Shown: piece by piece, positions 41,001 through 51,400 of the stretch
Layout: each line of letters begins with the position of its first letter
How positions within the stretch are numbered: the stretch's first letter is position 1
Assembly: GCF_023856365.1 (NCBI RefSeq)
Contig: NC_064540.1
Location: forward strand, 7,223,501-7,287,500
DNA: 64,000 nucleotides
Source: Brienomyrus brachyistius
Lineage: Eukaryota > Chordata > Actinopteri > Osteoglossiformes > Mormyridae
Reading direction: 5' to 3'
Notes under the pieces: generated by a model
Databases searched by the model: none
What the model was told of the DNA's origin: nothing
Seen by the model: the letters and a program-made list of their open reading frames with translations, nothing else
Position numbers and translations under genes: made by a program

Positions 41001-43530
41001 CATTTATTGGCCCTATGTGAGTTTTGGGGGGGGGGGGGGGGGGGTACATGAAATTAAAGAAGGCGAACACCATCTCCATCAGTGAGCACGGCCAAAATAG
41101 TTCCCGATCACAGTCAAGAGAGAGACACTTACCAACAAGCTGTTGTTTAGCATGTCGAAGTCGCTGTATCGCCTTATGACCTGAAAACATTTAGGTCAAA
41201 GTGGTCAGTACAATGAACAAGGCTTAACTAATGCGAACATTGTACCTGGCTGACTTTTGGGTAAAGGCTCACTTCATTAACAAAATGTAAATTCAAACAA
41301 GTGATATACAAAAACAATCAGTAGCAGGCTCGCAAACAAGGCCAAGAACATTTAAGTTCTCATTTTAAAGGTTAAAATACCAAATTACATTAAAAAGAAA
41401 TTTACCTGCCAACTGTTCTCTGATGAAACACCCCTCTGAACACGAATGATATATTCCTGGTTGGAAAAGAAAATGAAAAAACAGTTCCTAATCATTCAGA
41501 TTGCCAAAAAGTGCATATACAATTCCACCCCTCACATGCACGCATGTGGCCAATGACAATCATTTGACCAATGACAATGTTCTTCCTGTGCTGCTCCCTG
41601 CTATCAAATGCTTGTGATAACAGTGTAGCCTTTCACTCTCTCACACTCACAAATACACCGTATTGTGCCCTTAATTACATTCTTTACGGTACATGACCTG
41701 GAAGGTAGCGTGAAACACAGGGGTAGTGTAAAAGGTTAACACTGACAGGACCTGACCAGCCTGAAATGTGGAGGCATGCTCGAATTATGCTGGTATACAC
41801 ATTAACCGATCAGAAACAACATCACCAGCATGACTCCTCAGGTCACACACTGGTCATGTCGCCTTTAAATGTACCACATACAAGGATTGAGGAAAACGTG
41901 CAAAAGGGAGAGAAACTCTGTAATAAACAGTGCAAACTGGCATGCAGAATGCCATGGGGATTGTATACAGGGAACATAACAGGGAACAATAGACATTCCG
42001 GGTCAAGAATAACTCTTACTGATTAATAATCACTGTTGATTCTATACTACTAATGGGTCTTAACGCCTGTCGTTCGCAGAGGCCAATTCCCGTGTAAACA
42101 AAATTGGTGCAAATATCGTTTATAAAGTGTTTTTGCTGAATGTTGCATTAGACTACAATTAGGCTACCAAACAATGAGGAATTATCCGGTTTAAGATTAT
42201 TGTTTTTGTCCGAAGAAGAAGCACTTCACGGCCACTACCTATATATACATATATATTGTTTAATTATAGGTTGTAATGTGACACCTAATACGCAATATGT
42301 AACAGCAGTATGAATGAGTTCTTATTCTGCTTATCCCTAGTTGGAGGGAATATCCCATAATGCAGTTCAACTTTTTAGAGTACTATGCAAATAATGGCAA
42401 TGCTGCGTACAGAACATGGGCTTACTGTTTGTTTACCCTAATTTAGACCTTTATGTCAAAACCCATAACTAAACGGGAATTCTGAAACCTCAACAAAAGT
42501 GACAATTTCGCTGACGCAAAAACATCATTTAAACCCAAACACAGAGGCTCTCTGGTCAGATTCTGTTACTATGAACAAAAAAACTAAATAAAAAACAATA
42601 ATGTTAGAATTGTACAGGAAGTCTTTGTTCTAAAAAACCATTTTGCTTAAATGTACAAAACAAGCTACAATTTCTATTCGGGATTCTGTTTTACAGGAAA
42701 ACAGCAACACCAACACTACCCTAATAAGTGCATATATAATCTATATCCTGACCATATGGACATCAGCACTTTTCATGCCAGACCTTCTGGGCGCAAATTC
42801 AGGGTTGAAGGGCGTGCAGGATCAATGATCGTTATTTACAAACCTCTTACACGCAGAGGTACACTAAGTTTTACAGTTTCGATTTCCGCATAACCCATCA
42901 CTCCAGAAACCAAACACGGATGACGATCTCAGAATTGCAACTGGGTGAGAAATACTCTTTGTAACAATAAGGAAATTTACGCACCAATAATACCTATGCA
43001 CCAAAAATAAGCAAAACCCGATTACTGGATACTGCCAGCGCAAAATAAAGATCTCGAATATGATCTTGCCCATGTCATGTGGGGATTGAAATAGAGATAA
43101 TCAGAAATATCGAACAGCAAATTAATTTAAGCATTAATAATCATTTAAACATGCAAGCAAAACCCGGAAAACATGGCATTTAAGAAAAACCAGTCCGCCG
43201 GTCACCTGCCAGACGAGCCCACAGGTACGGTAAAGAGACAAAGTCAACTGACAGGTCCGGCGATCCGGGATGGAGAGTCAGAAACCCGGGCTGCGCACCG
43301 CGACCCAGCCGCCTGTCAGGTCACGCAGTACGGGCAGGCAACTCCGGGGCACCGCTTAGCTGCTCCTCCGCGCATGGAGGCCCTGCTATAGCCCGGTGGG
43401 CAGCGGGGGAAACGCCGACGCCGCTTACCGTGTGCGACTGCAGGCTCTGGCTCGCCTCGATCACGGCCGTCAGCGGCACCGTGTCGTCGAGCCGGAGCTT
43501 CGCCGCCGACGGCTTGTCCAGGAACGCCAT
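29046..43530 (-). CDS. pxk: PX domain-containing serine/threonine kinase-like protein
   Basis: This is an endosomal phosphoinositide-binding protein with a kinase-like domain. Eighteen coding exons in transcript order: 43429-43530, 41406-41456, 41133-41180, 40795-40981, 40289-40366, 39736-39809, 39173-39247, 38096-38200, 37277-37378, 36659-36820, 36015-36132, 35351-35429, 35197-35245, 34361-34438, 34069-34155, 33909-33972, 33195-33254, 29046-29233. They total 1707 nt, giving 568 residues (human 578), and every phase closes. The PX domain spans about residues 14-125, with RRYSDFD at 54-60 and PLPPKKLIG. The kinase-like domain follows. YGHLHASN (286-293) replaces HRDxxxxN, so the catalytic Asp is His288, and DIE (305-307) replaces DFG. 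A basic KKKRK stretch, a Pro-rich segment and a WH2-like RGALLSSIQAF end the protein. Confidence 0.96.
29234..33194. other. pxk last intron (about 4 kb)
   Basis: The longest pxk intron. It contains a GT microsatellite (about 30583-30631), followed to about 30,870 by a GTCCCCACAAA-type segment and a second GTGT run. I see no convincing exon. Confidence 0.5.
30583..30631 (+). repeat. GT microsatellite in pxk intron
   Basis: Interrupted GT dinucleotide tract. Confidence 0.9.
36224..36375. mobile_element. Foldback MITE in pxk intron
   Basis: It begins ACCAGAGGTGGAGATTTCA and ends TGAAATCTCCACCTCTGGT, an exact inverted pair. The arms (about 60-70 bp each) continue through AATCCAGACCAGGATTTTGTT around a short loop. 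It is 152 bp, non-coding and able to form a near-complete hairpin. Confidence 0.8.
36425..36640 (-). repeat. tRNA-derived SINE in pxk intron
   Basis: On the minus strand it starts with a tRNA-like head: GTGGCTCAGCGG fits an A box and GGTTCAAATCCC fits a B box. The body contains the conserved CTTGCTCAGGG block and ends in a TTTATTTAGCAGA-type tail. Related copies: 39325-39445, 40440-40640, 52970-53135, 62455-62685, 63235-63430. Confidence 0.7.
37565..37685 (-). mobile_element. LINE 3'-end fragment
   Basis: AGGTTGGGGAGCAAGCACTGG and CGCATTGCTGCATCCGCCAC match the 3' end of the LINE fragment starting at 25,860. It is severely 5' truncated. Confidence 0.5.
37821..37840 (+). repeat. 20-base G run
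   Basis: Longest of six G homopolymers of 12 or more: also 20981-20998, 22307-22320, 41026-41044, 44422-44436 and 52121-52132, all on the plus strand. Confidence 0.9.
39325..39445 (-). repeat. tRNA-derived SINE, 5' truncated
   Basis: Body and tail of the family at 36425-36640 (AGCAGATGCTGTTATCCAAA, GGGCCTTGCTGAAGGG). The tRNA-like head is missing. Confidence 0.6.
40440..40640 (-). repeat. tRNA-derived SINE in pxk intron 4
   Basis: Same family as 36425-36640: GGGGCCTTGCTAAAGAGCC body and a degenerate tRNA-like head. It is interrupted by an 11-base T run. Confidence 0.6.
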
Positions 43531-43860
43531 TCCAGTGGGAGGAAAAAGGAGGAAGAAAGGGAGAGTAAGATGGGGGAAGAATTAAAAAAAACGAAAACGG
43601 CGGAAGTTTCCAGCAGCTTTCAGTATGCGGGATCAGTTGCAGAGGATCGGCAGCCCCGGCCGGATACGGCGCTGTACCGGCCAGAACCTGCGGAGCGTCT
43701 GCGCGACGGGGAGAGACGGAGCTCCGGGCAGCCGTGTGATGTTTCATTAAGCCACTGAGCGGAAACGCGTAATGATCCCGAGGTGCGAAGCTGAAGCCAG
43801 GCCAGGTCCGGCCCGAAACGGGGCGCGCCTGCAACGACCGGGACCGCAGCACGGAACCGG
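43190..43860 (-). promoter_or_regulatory. CpG-rich 5' region of pxk
   Basis: The DNA around exon 1 is much richer in CG dinucleotides than its AT-rich surroundings, as in a CpG-island promoter. It covers exon 1 and about 330 bp upstream. I see no TATA box. Confidence 0.6.
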
Positions 43861-44394
43861 CACGAAAGGAGTCTTATAAAATATACTTAAACCTTAAAGG
43901 CGACTATAAGCGTATGTGAATGCGGAAATATTTAAACCCTGTCACTCAGATCTATTTATGATGGTCAGAAAATCTATGTTTTCCCATTTATCCCCCAAAC
44001 ACAGGAATTATCCAGTGTTCCTTCTGAAACAGATATGACCTACAAAACCTATTACTTGGATAAAAAATGAGTTACAATCCCGTAATATGTCATAAGTATA
44101 TATATTTATTACATTATGAATATATTGTCAAATATAGTTGACCAGTTTGTTCCCGTGATGCAAAATATTTTCACACATTTTACAAATACTGTACACTTCA
44201 GAACATGGGTAGTAAGTTGTGTTGGTTTGACACGGATCGATTCAAACAAAAAGCAAAAGAGAAAAACAGCTAAACACTAAAGCACCTAGTAAAGGATTTC
44301 ATAATATATCCAAACAATTATATTATTCAGTCATTTCAAAAGTCCTTATACTATGATTAACGGTGCTTTAGATTCCAGAGTTACTTCACACATT

Positions 44395-44400
44395 TTTATT
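44395..44400 (-). terminator. Poly(A) signal AATAAA for rpp14/htd2
   Basis: The plus strand reads TTTATT, 114 bp beyond the htd2 stop codon. Confidence 0.7.
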
Positions 44401-44513
44401 TTTTTCAGAACAGACAGGGGTGGGGGGGGGGGGGGGAGTACAATTTCCTACATAAACAAAGAAGGAACCTTTAACATGGTGGCTTTCGTTTCCCCTGCAC
44501 ATTATGCTGACGC

Positions 44514-45032
44514 TCAGGCCTTATTCCTGACCTCTGGCACCAGCACCATGACTTCCCCCTCCATCACCACTTTGTCTTTCACAGAGCAGGAAACAGAGAT
44601 GAGGGCACATGACATCTTGATCTTCTTCACCTCTGCCTCAGCCAAAGCGGCCTCCCCGATGTACAGGGGTGCTGGGAAGCGAATTTCCTGGTACAGGAAT
44701 ATGCAGCCGCTGCCAGGCATTTTGGTCCCCAAAATGGCCGAGATAAGCCCGTTGATCAGCACGCCGTGGACAATGGGCTTTTCGAAGGAGGTTGTCCGGG
44801 CATAGTCAGGGCAGAGATGGATGGGGTTGTTGTCTCCTGTCAGCTCGGCGAAGGTGGCGACGTCCTGAGTACTGAAGGCTTTCGTCAGCGACGCCCGATC
44901 TCCAACATGGAGGAGCCTGCGATTCAGCAAGTGCAGCCACACACCTTGGGCTCCATGGTCAAAGGGAGAGGTGACTGTGCAGTTAATGTGACTAAAATGC
45001 CCGCGTATGACCCTAAACATGAGAGGCATCAT
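44514..45032 (-). CDS. htd2: Hydroxyacyl-thioester dehydratase type 2, mitochondrial
   Basis: This is the 3-hydroxyacyl-ACP dehydratase of mitochondrial fatty-acid synthesis (the pathway that supplies octanoate for lipoate), a MaoC-type hotdog-fold protein. It is 172 residues in one exon. The first about 35 residues look like a mitochondrial presequence. The hydratase motif TGDNNPIH gives the expected catalytic pair Asp67 and His72, followed by PIVHG. The ORF begins with ATG ATG, 28 nt after the rpp14 stop codon and in a different frame, within the same terminal exon. It must therefore be translated from the rpp14 mRNA as a second cistron or from an alternative transcript. AATAAA lies about 115 nt past the stop. 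Confidence 0.95.
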   Translation of the reverse strand: MMPLMFRVIRGHFSHINCTVTSPFDHGAQGVWLHLLNRRLLHVGDRASLTKAFSTQDVATFAELTGDNNPIHLCPDYARTTSFEKPIVHGVLINGLISAILGTKMPGSGCIFLYQEIRFPAPLYIGEAALAEAEVKKIKMSCALISVSCSVKDKVVMEGEVMVLVPEVRNKA

Positions 45033-45060
45033 CTTGGATCAGTTTAGTGAGTATGGCACT

Positions 45061-46255
45061 TTAATTCAACACCAGCTCTCTACTGTTTCCTGACAAAGCC
45101 AGCAAAAATGGGGAAACCTGTAAGGGACAGGACAAATAATATTTGAATCAATGTGGTTACGTGGCCTCAACATTTTATCACAGCTTTACATTAAATCACA
45201 TATACAGAACTTTTTCTTTTCCCGACATGTTTACATGTTTTGACACATTTCTGTTGAGTCATGATGCCGCGGTGCCTCATTACCGCCACCCACAGGCCAT
45301 AGAATGTTACACTCTAAGAAACTGATAAGATTTTGATGCCGTTTTTTTGCAGAGGAAAAAAAGTCGAATAAACACGCACAGACATACAGACAATAATCAA
45401 TGGCCGAAAATGAATTTACCTGAGTAACTCTGACAGCGCAAGGCTCATTATGGTATGACCCCAGTAATGTCAGGGCACTCCACAACTTCACCAATCCACT
45501 AGAGAAAAAGATGCAACTTAACCCTTCAAAATGACACTTTTTTTGTCATACGACAGTCGATGCATAAACAATATCCACACTAAATTACTAACAGTACCTG
45601 TTGTAAACTCTTAGGATTGCCGTCAACGATGCCTCGTCGAACTTCAAAACATCAAATGGAAAGGCAGCACCAACCTGCAATGTATTTAGAAATTTCAGTA
45701 ATCATTCCTGCAAATTTTTAGCACCGCTGTAAAAAAAAAAATGCAGTTTAAGCAATGACGCAAATTTGCATGATCGTACGGTACTTTCCCTTAACAATTA
45801 CATGGTGTAATAACACTAAAGGAGTGAAACAACCGAAAGCAATTAATCCAGCGTTTACCTCGCCGTAGAGGTCACGGAGGGCGGAGATTATCAATTGCTT
45901 GAAAAAAGCCGCTTCAAGTCTCTTCCCTTCTTTTTCAAATATTCTGCAAAGACAAAGTCATCAACTGCGATTCATCTGACATTATTTTGTGCAGGTTAAT
46001 CTTTCATTCCACTGGGGATGATGCCTTCATGTCCCTTGTTACCAAATGACACTAAATAGCATTTTTTATTTTACTTAAAATGTACTGATTATATCTCAAA
46101 TGCACGGCACTTATGGAATAGCACATCATACGGCACATCAGGTGAAGCTGAGCGGACACTTACAGAGATATCTTCATGTAGTGGTATTCGGAGGCGTTTT
46201 TGTACACAAACCGTTCGTAAGCTGCAGGTTCCTGTCTTTGATCAGCCTGCCTCAT
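45061..46255 (-). CDS. rpp14: Ribonuclease P protein subunit p14
   Basis: This is a protein subunit of nuclear RNase P, which removes tRNA 5' leaders. Five coding exons in transcript order: 46164-46255, 45859-45943, 45598-45674, 45420-45498, 45061-45117. They total 390 nt, giving 129 residues (human 124). All phases close and all introns are GT-AG. Diagnostic blocks: YERFVYKNASEYHYMK near the N-terminus, AAFFKQLIISALRDLYGE, SGLVKLWSALTLLGSY and the C-terminal SPFLLALSGNSRELVLN. I start at the ATG at 46255, the first in frame with the conserved N-terminus. The last exon continues into htd2. The upstream gene abhd6 lies on the same strand. Confidence 0.94.
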
Positions 46256-46924
46256 AATGTTATATCCCCCTTGAAACTCAGTGATCCAGCCTATAACGTG
46301 TTTATGTATGCATGGGTACTAAACAGAAAACTATGCGTGATATGACTATTAGCTGCCAGCTAACGTACCCTGATCACACGACAGCATAAACACGTTTCAT
46401 ATAGCTTTTCCTATTGTGAAAATTGTAATTCCTTGAGCCAGCGCTCCTTTTAACCCACACGTAAACTCTGTAATTTATGTAATAAAGTACGATGACACGA
46501 CCACCCAAGCTAACTTTTACCTACTGCAACTTCACATTAAACTTTAACCATTACGATAAATCAAAGTATAAAAGTACCACAAGGTTTTCTAACAGAAATC
46601 CAATCTGCATTAAGAATAGTGGAATCTAAATTGAGAAGAAAAATTCTACATCACGCCAATAAACTAAAACATCCCATCAGCTCACTAACGCCCTTGTCAA
46701 TATAGCAAGCATGGCCTATACACCCACAAACCATTGCGAATAGCACTGCATCTTCTTCGGGAGAAATCACATGCAGATTGTCAGGCCTTGGGGTGTACGG
46801 CTGCCACCTACTGGTGACACATCCACACCCTTTCAGGGGGCCTTGCACCAATGCACATTCCGCAAAGATGTCCCAGTAGCAAACCTTCATCGTAGCGACG
46901 GGTGCTATTCATTCTATCTATCAT

Positions 46925-47025
46925 CTAGTATAGGGTAGCGGTGAGCCAGTAGCTTATCCCAGGAAACATGCCGCAAGCCAGGGGTCCACCTGTAACAGGA
47001 TGCCAGTCCAACTCAGTGATTGTCC
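46925..47025 (+). repeat. Dispersed repeat fragment (TATCCCAGG-AGGATGCCAGTCCA type)
   Basis: TAGCTTATCCCAGGAAACATG and AGGATGCCAGTCCAACTCAG belong to a common vertebrate repeat 3' region. Related fragments are at 50500-50590 and 58730-58862. Confidence 0.45.
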
Positions 47026-47587
47026 ATAATCCTTAAAATTGTATTTTATTTGCTTGTCCTGAATTGCAAAATACCATATTTACTCACAGCATTACTTTTC
47101 ACATATACTTTGTTCCTGCATGTGAAACTGTCTCTGGACAAATTAAAATAATTAACAAAGCAACTAGTCTATGTTGTATGTAAGATTAAACAAGGTAAAG
47201 AATCACATTTTTTCCTTCGTTACATGTCTTAATTTTAATGTTTTATATGCCGGTAATGTCTGTTAAAAAACTTCAGCAAAATCATCCGGCTGTATTTCCT
47301 CAATAGTTTTGAAATATGCAGAACCATCCTTTGCAATTTTATGTTTTTTTGTTTTTTGTTTTTTTTTTTATTAAAAATCTGAGTGTTCCAAACCAAAACC
47401 GCTAAACTGAAAGTTAACTACTGTACCCTGGTCATTAAACATTCAGACCCCTGATTTCAATATTCTTTAAGAACAATTAATTGTAGACAAATAGTTACCA
47501 ATTTCACACCAAGGTGCAGTATATCTTAAGATAAGGGATTTACTTGCACATAGGCGACTTAGCTGAGCTAGTTTGTAGGGGAACATG

Positions 47588-47883
47588 TACAGATCTGGAA
47601 AAAATTAAGATGTCAAATTCTAATGCCAGAGATGGCAATCAACTTAGGAGACAGTGCCTCATAAATAAGAGGATGATCTCAAATAGAATGGCAATCATTA
47701 AGTGGTGTGAAGTCTATTGCTAGCACAGGAAGACGCCCTACATCAATGAGAAGCAGGGAAGAGCCAGGCTGCAATTTGCAACAAAAAAAAGCTGCATATT
47801 TTACACAGGCGCATGCCCATAAATTGAGAAATAAGTGAAATTAAAAAGTTTGCTGTGGTCTCTTAATTTTTTCCAGAGCTGTA
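47588..47883. mobile_element. Tc1/mariner-type MITE upstream of rpp14
   Basis: The ends TACAGATCTGGAAAAAATTAAGA and TCTTAATTTTTTCCAGAGCTGTA are inverted repeats with TA at both edges. The 296-bp interior keeps a degenerate piece of transposase-like sequence (GGGAAGAGCCAGGCTGCAAT) but no ORF. Confidence 0.8.
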
Positions 47884-48460
47884 TGTCCATCTAATCTGAA
47901 CATAGGAGGTTGAACCCTGGAGTCTACTTGAGACAATAATGTATTAAACAGATATAGGCTTGTGCTATAGCCACCGATGGACTAAATTTCCGATGAAGTG
48001 TGCATTTACCAGTTTTTGAGTTAAAGAACTTTGGCTGAAGAGCTTTCCATTATAGCTACTCCGGGATGCAGGTTGCTTGCTTAAATCGTATCGTCAGATT
48101 CAGAAATCCTACTACCGTACTAGTGTTCCCTATACGGAAAGTCGCTAGCTAAAGAAATATGAATAACAACAAAGGCACGATACAAAATAAACAATCAGGC
48201 TTAACCAGGAGCACCATGGTAAAACAACAAAGCAATAAAAGTAACTTCATACTGTAAATATCCTATGTCTCATTTAAAATAATGCACTGACACACGGATG
48301 CTGTACGTTACGTGGCTATAGAACAAACACAGATAATGAGACATCAGGCAGGTGGGGGAAACTCCCTGAGAGCTGATTCAATCAGAAATCTAATTAATAT
48401 ATTATTTAAACATATAAATTATTTTTAAATTATTCTGAAAAGTTTCTTGCTGCTGCTGTT

Positions 48461-51400
48461 TCATGAAAGCTTTTTGCAGCTGGAATTGCTGGCATTCTGC
48501 TGGCTAATCATGAAGTCTATTAGGAGCTTGGCCAACTTGCGAGGCCTCTCCACGATGACGGAGTGACCACAGTTGTCCAGGAGATCCACCTGGCACCCAG
48601 GCAGGGCTTCTGCCAGCACTGAAGCCCCAGAGACATCTATCACCTAAGGGAAGGACCAAAGCCAACCACAAGGTTATCAGTTCAAATACCAAGATGGAAT
48701 GTGAACTCTAGAAGTCTATTAAGACGAAGCTCTAACAATTATTTATTAACATGAGCAAACCCATATTTCTCTGTAAATTACCAAGCGAAAATAAACACAA
48801 ATGTTATCACTATCACAGTCATTTTAATATTTTTAAAGAAGCATCTACCTGATCTTGCTTTCCCCAAATGACTTGAACTGGGGCTGTAATCAAATGCATT
48901 TTCTCATGCAAACAATGTCTGGACTTCTCTCCTACAATCTCCAAGAACACTGCAGAGACAAGAGAAGAGACAGAGAGATCAATGTTATAAAAAGAGAGAT
49001 TAATGTTTGGGGAAGCATAAAACATGCAATTAGTAATTGAAAACCGTGAAATGGGAAGCTAACAACTTATTAAGTCTTTTTTACATGTGTACCTGTGTAT
49101 TTCTGTAAATGTTTCCTCAAAATTCTAAAGAAAACAAAAGATTAATTTGATGATTATTAGTGATGCTCCGATTGATCGGCCGATATTGGTTAAAAATAGC
49201 TTGATCGGCGAGCCCCAAAAGCGGCGATCAAAAAAGCCGATCACTTGACGTAAATTACTTGCGCGACTTTTTCACACGTGCATGCACGGCGCACAGGTAA
49301 ACAACAGCAGAGCAGAGCTTACCAGTGGCAACATGAGTTCTCCCGTCTGGAAGTTTTTCAAAGTGTCCGATAAAGACGTAAAGTTAGCCGTTTGCAATGT
49401 ATGCCGTGATGAAATCCCTCGAGGTGGAAGCAAGCAACGGTATTTTAACACCACTAACATGATTAGGCATCTTAGAACATGCCATACAACTGAATATGCC
49501 GAGTATGAGAAACTAAACCAGCCGAAGCCAACAACATCCCCATCCCTCAACCAGCCGACTGTGAGTGATGCATTTAAACGACGTGAACCATACAGCAGGG
49601 ATAGTACGAGGTGGAAAGACATCAGGTTCAGAATTATGGAATTCATTTGCCTCGACGAACAACCTCTATCCGTTGTGGAGGATAAAGGGTTCCGTCGCCT
49701 GCTAAGCTGCCTTGATCCACGAATAATTTTAAGTTACTCTGCCTTATTTGGGAAAGATGGCCTACAGTAGCCTTAAGTTCTCATTTTCTAAAATAAACAC
49801 TTGGTGGTTCTTCAAGATCTTGACTGTAGCCTATTTCTACAGTTTTTTTTTTCAATATAGTTAATTTAGAGTTAGTTTCATTTCTACAAATGGTGCAAAC
49901 TCTGCTAGATTATAGATAAAAGATTCCCATTCCCCTGCCATTCTGTGATCAACAGTGATCGGCAATCGGCAGATCATGATCTTGGTGATCGGTAATCGGT
50001 GATCGGCCCCAAAAATGCCGATCGGAGCATCTCTAATGATTATTTATTCAGGTTCTACCACAAATAACTAACGGATGCTGAAGTAAGCTACCTTCTCGGT
50101 AGACATCATTGTGAGGAATGCGTACGTCAACCATTCCTTGAAGGATCTAGCATAGGGAAAGAAGACAAAAGAGCATCACTTTAAGTGATGCGGATCGGAC
50201 ATTGATAGCTACTTTAGCTGAGAAAGAACAAGTGCAGATCGGATCAGAAGAACGTTCTGGTGCGGCCCTCTTTACCTGCTGTGGGATTTTGAAGCGAACG
50301 TAGGAGCAGAGTTTGAGCATCTCCTCCATCTCCGCGGGTGTGGATGGAATGAGCGGAATGCTGTGGAAGTTCTTGGTCTGCTCCAGGTACCGCAGGCGCT
50401 GGATGAACTGGCTCTCGTTGGGGTATTTCAGGCCTATGATATAGAAGAGAAGGGCAGGAAAACCATATGTGATGTGGAAGAAAATAAGTCACATTTTAGG
50501 ATTCCATCCATCCATCCATCCATCCAACTGCTTGTCCCAGTTAATCCTTGGTGTCTATCCCAGGCAGTGTAGGGCACAAGGCTGAGGAACTTCCTGAATA
50601 GGACACTAGTAACTTTGTACTAATGGATTAAAAAAATATTTAGTTACATAAAATGAAAAAGATCGCTATTCTTTTAAGATGAGTCAAACTTGAGAAACCC
50701 AAGCCAGGTGGACTAAACCATTATTAATAATTAATTATCATTAATTATCACTGATAAAAGTACAGACGCTCCTCTACTTATGAACGAGATACGTTCCGAA
50801 CGGCCGTTCATAACTTGCAACATTCGTAAGTCGTCATTCAACATCATTTTAAGGTCATAAGCAAGTACAGATAACTAAGATATGCTGGGAGTTCGCACGC
50901 TACGCTAGTGTGTGATGAGAATAGGGGCTAGAAGTCGCACTAGGCGGAATTGGCACACAGAAAAAAAACTGATGTAGCGGACAGGAAACGGGAGCCCAAG
51001 GAACACAATTTGGACTTTCAGTCCTCTTCGTTCGTATGTCTGAAAGTTCGTTAGTTGAAAGTTCGTAAGTAGAGGAGCGTCTGTAATGAAAAAAATATAT
51101 TCTAACTGTGAATTTTATTAAAATGTCAGTTATTATTTAGCACATATGACCAGCAAGTGGAGTAATGCATTAATTTGTGTTCAGTTTGTAATGTCTGTCC
51201 AGCACAGTCATCTCGATAAACATGAGGGAGAGCAAACTGACAAAGGTGTTACACAAACACTTCTAAGAACAGTGATACTACAAGACTGCAGTATGCAGAA
51301 GTGATCCTCCGTGTATTTAAATAAAATCCAGGGCAAATCAGCATTACATCTGCTACATTCTCTCACCAAGCACGTTCTTGCATCTTACTAAATGTGCAGT

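Larger units (their letters stand above)
46256..48460. other. Intergenic DNA between rpp14 and abhd6
   Basis: Contains the rpp14 promoter region (not resolvable by eye), a LINE-type 3' fragment at about 46930-47020, a 9-T and A/T-rich patch near 47,340-47,375 and the Tc1-type MITE at 47588-47883. I see no gene. Confidence 0.5.

Noticed and set aside
43316..43852. 178-codon ORF at the pxk 5' end
   Set aside because: GC-rich CpG-island DNA gives long open frames. The conserved pxk N-terminus is in a different frame.
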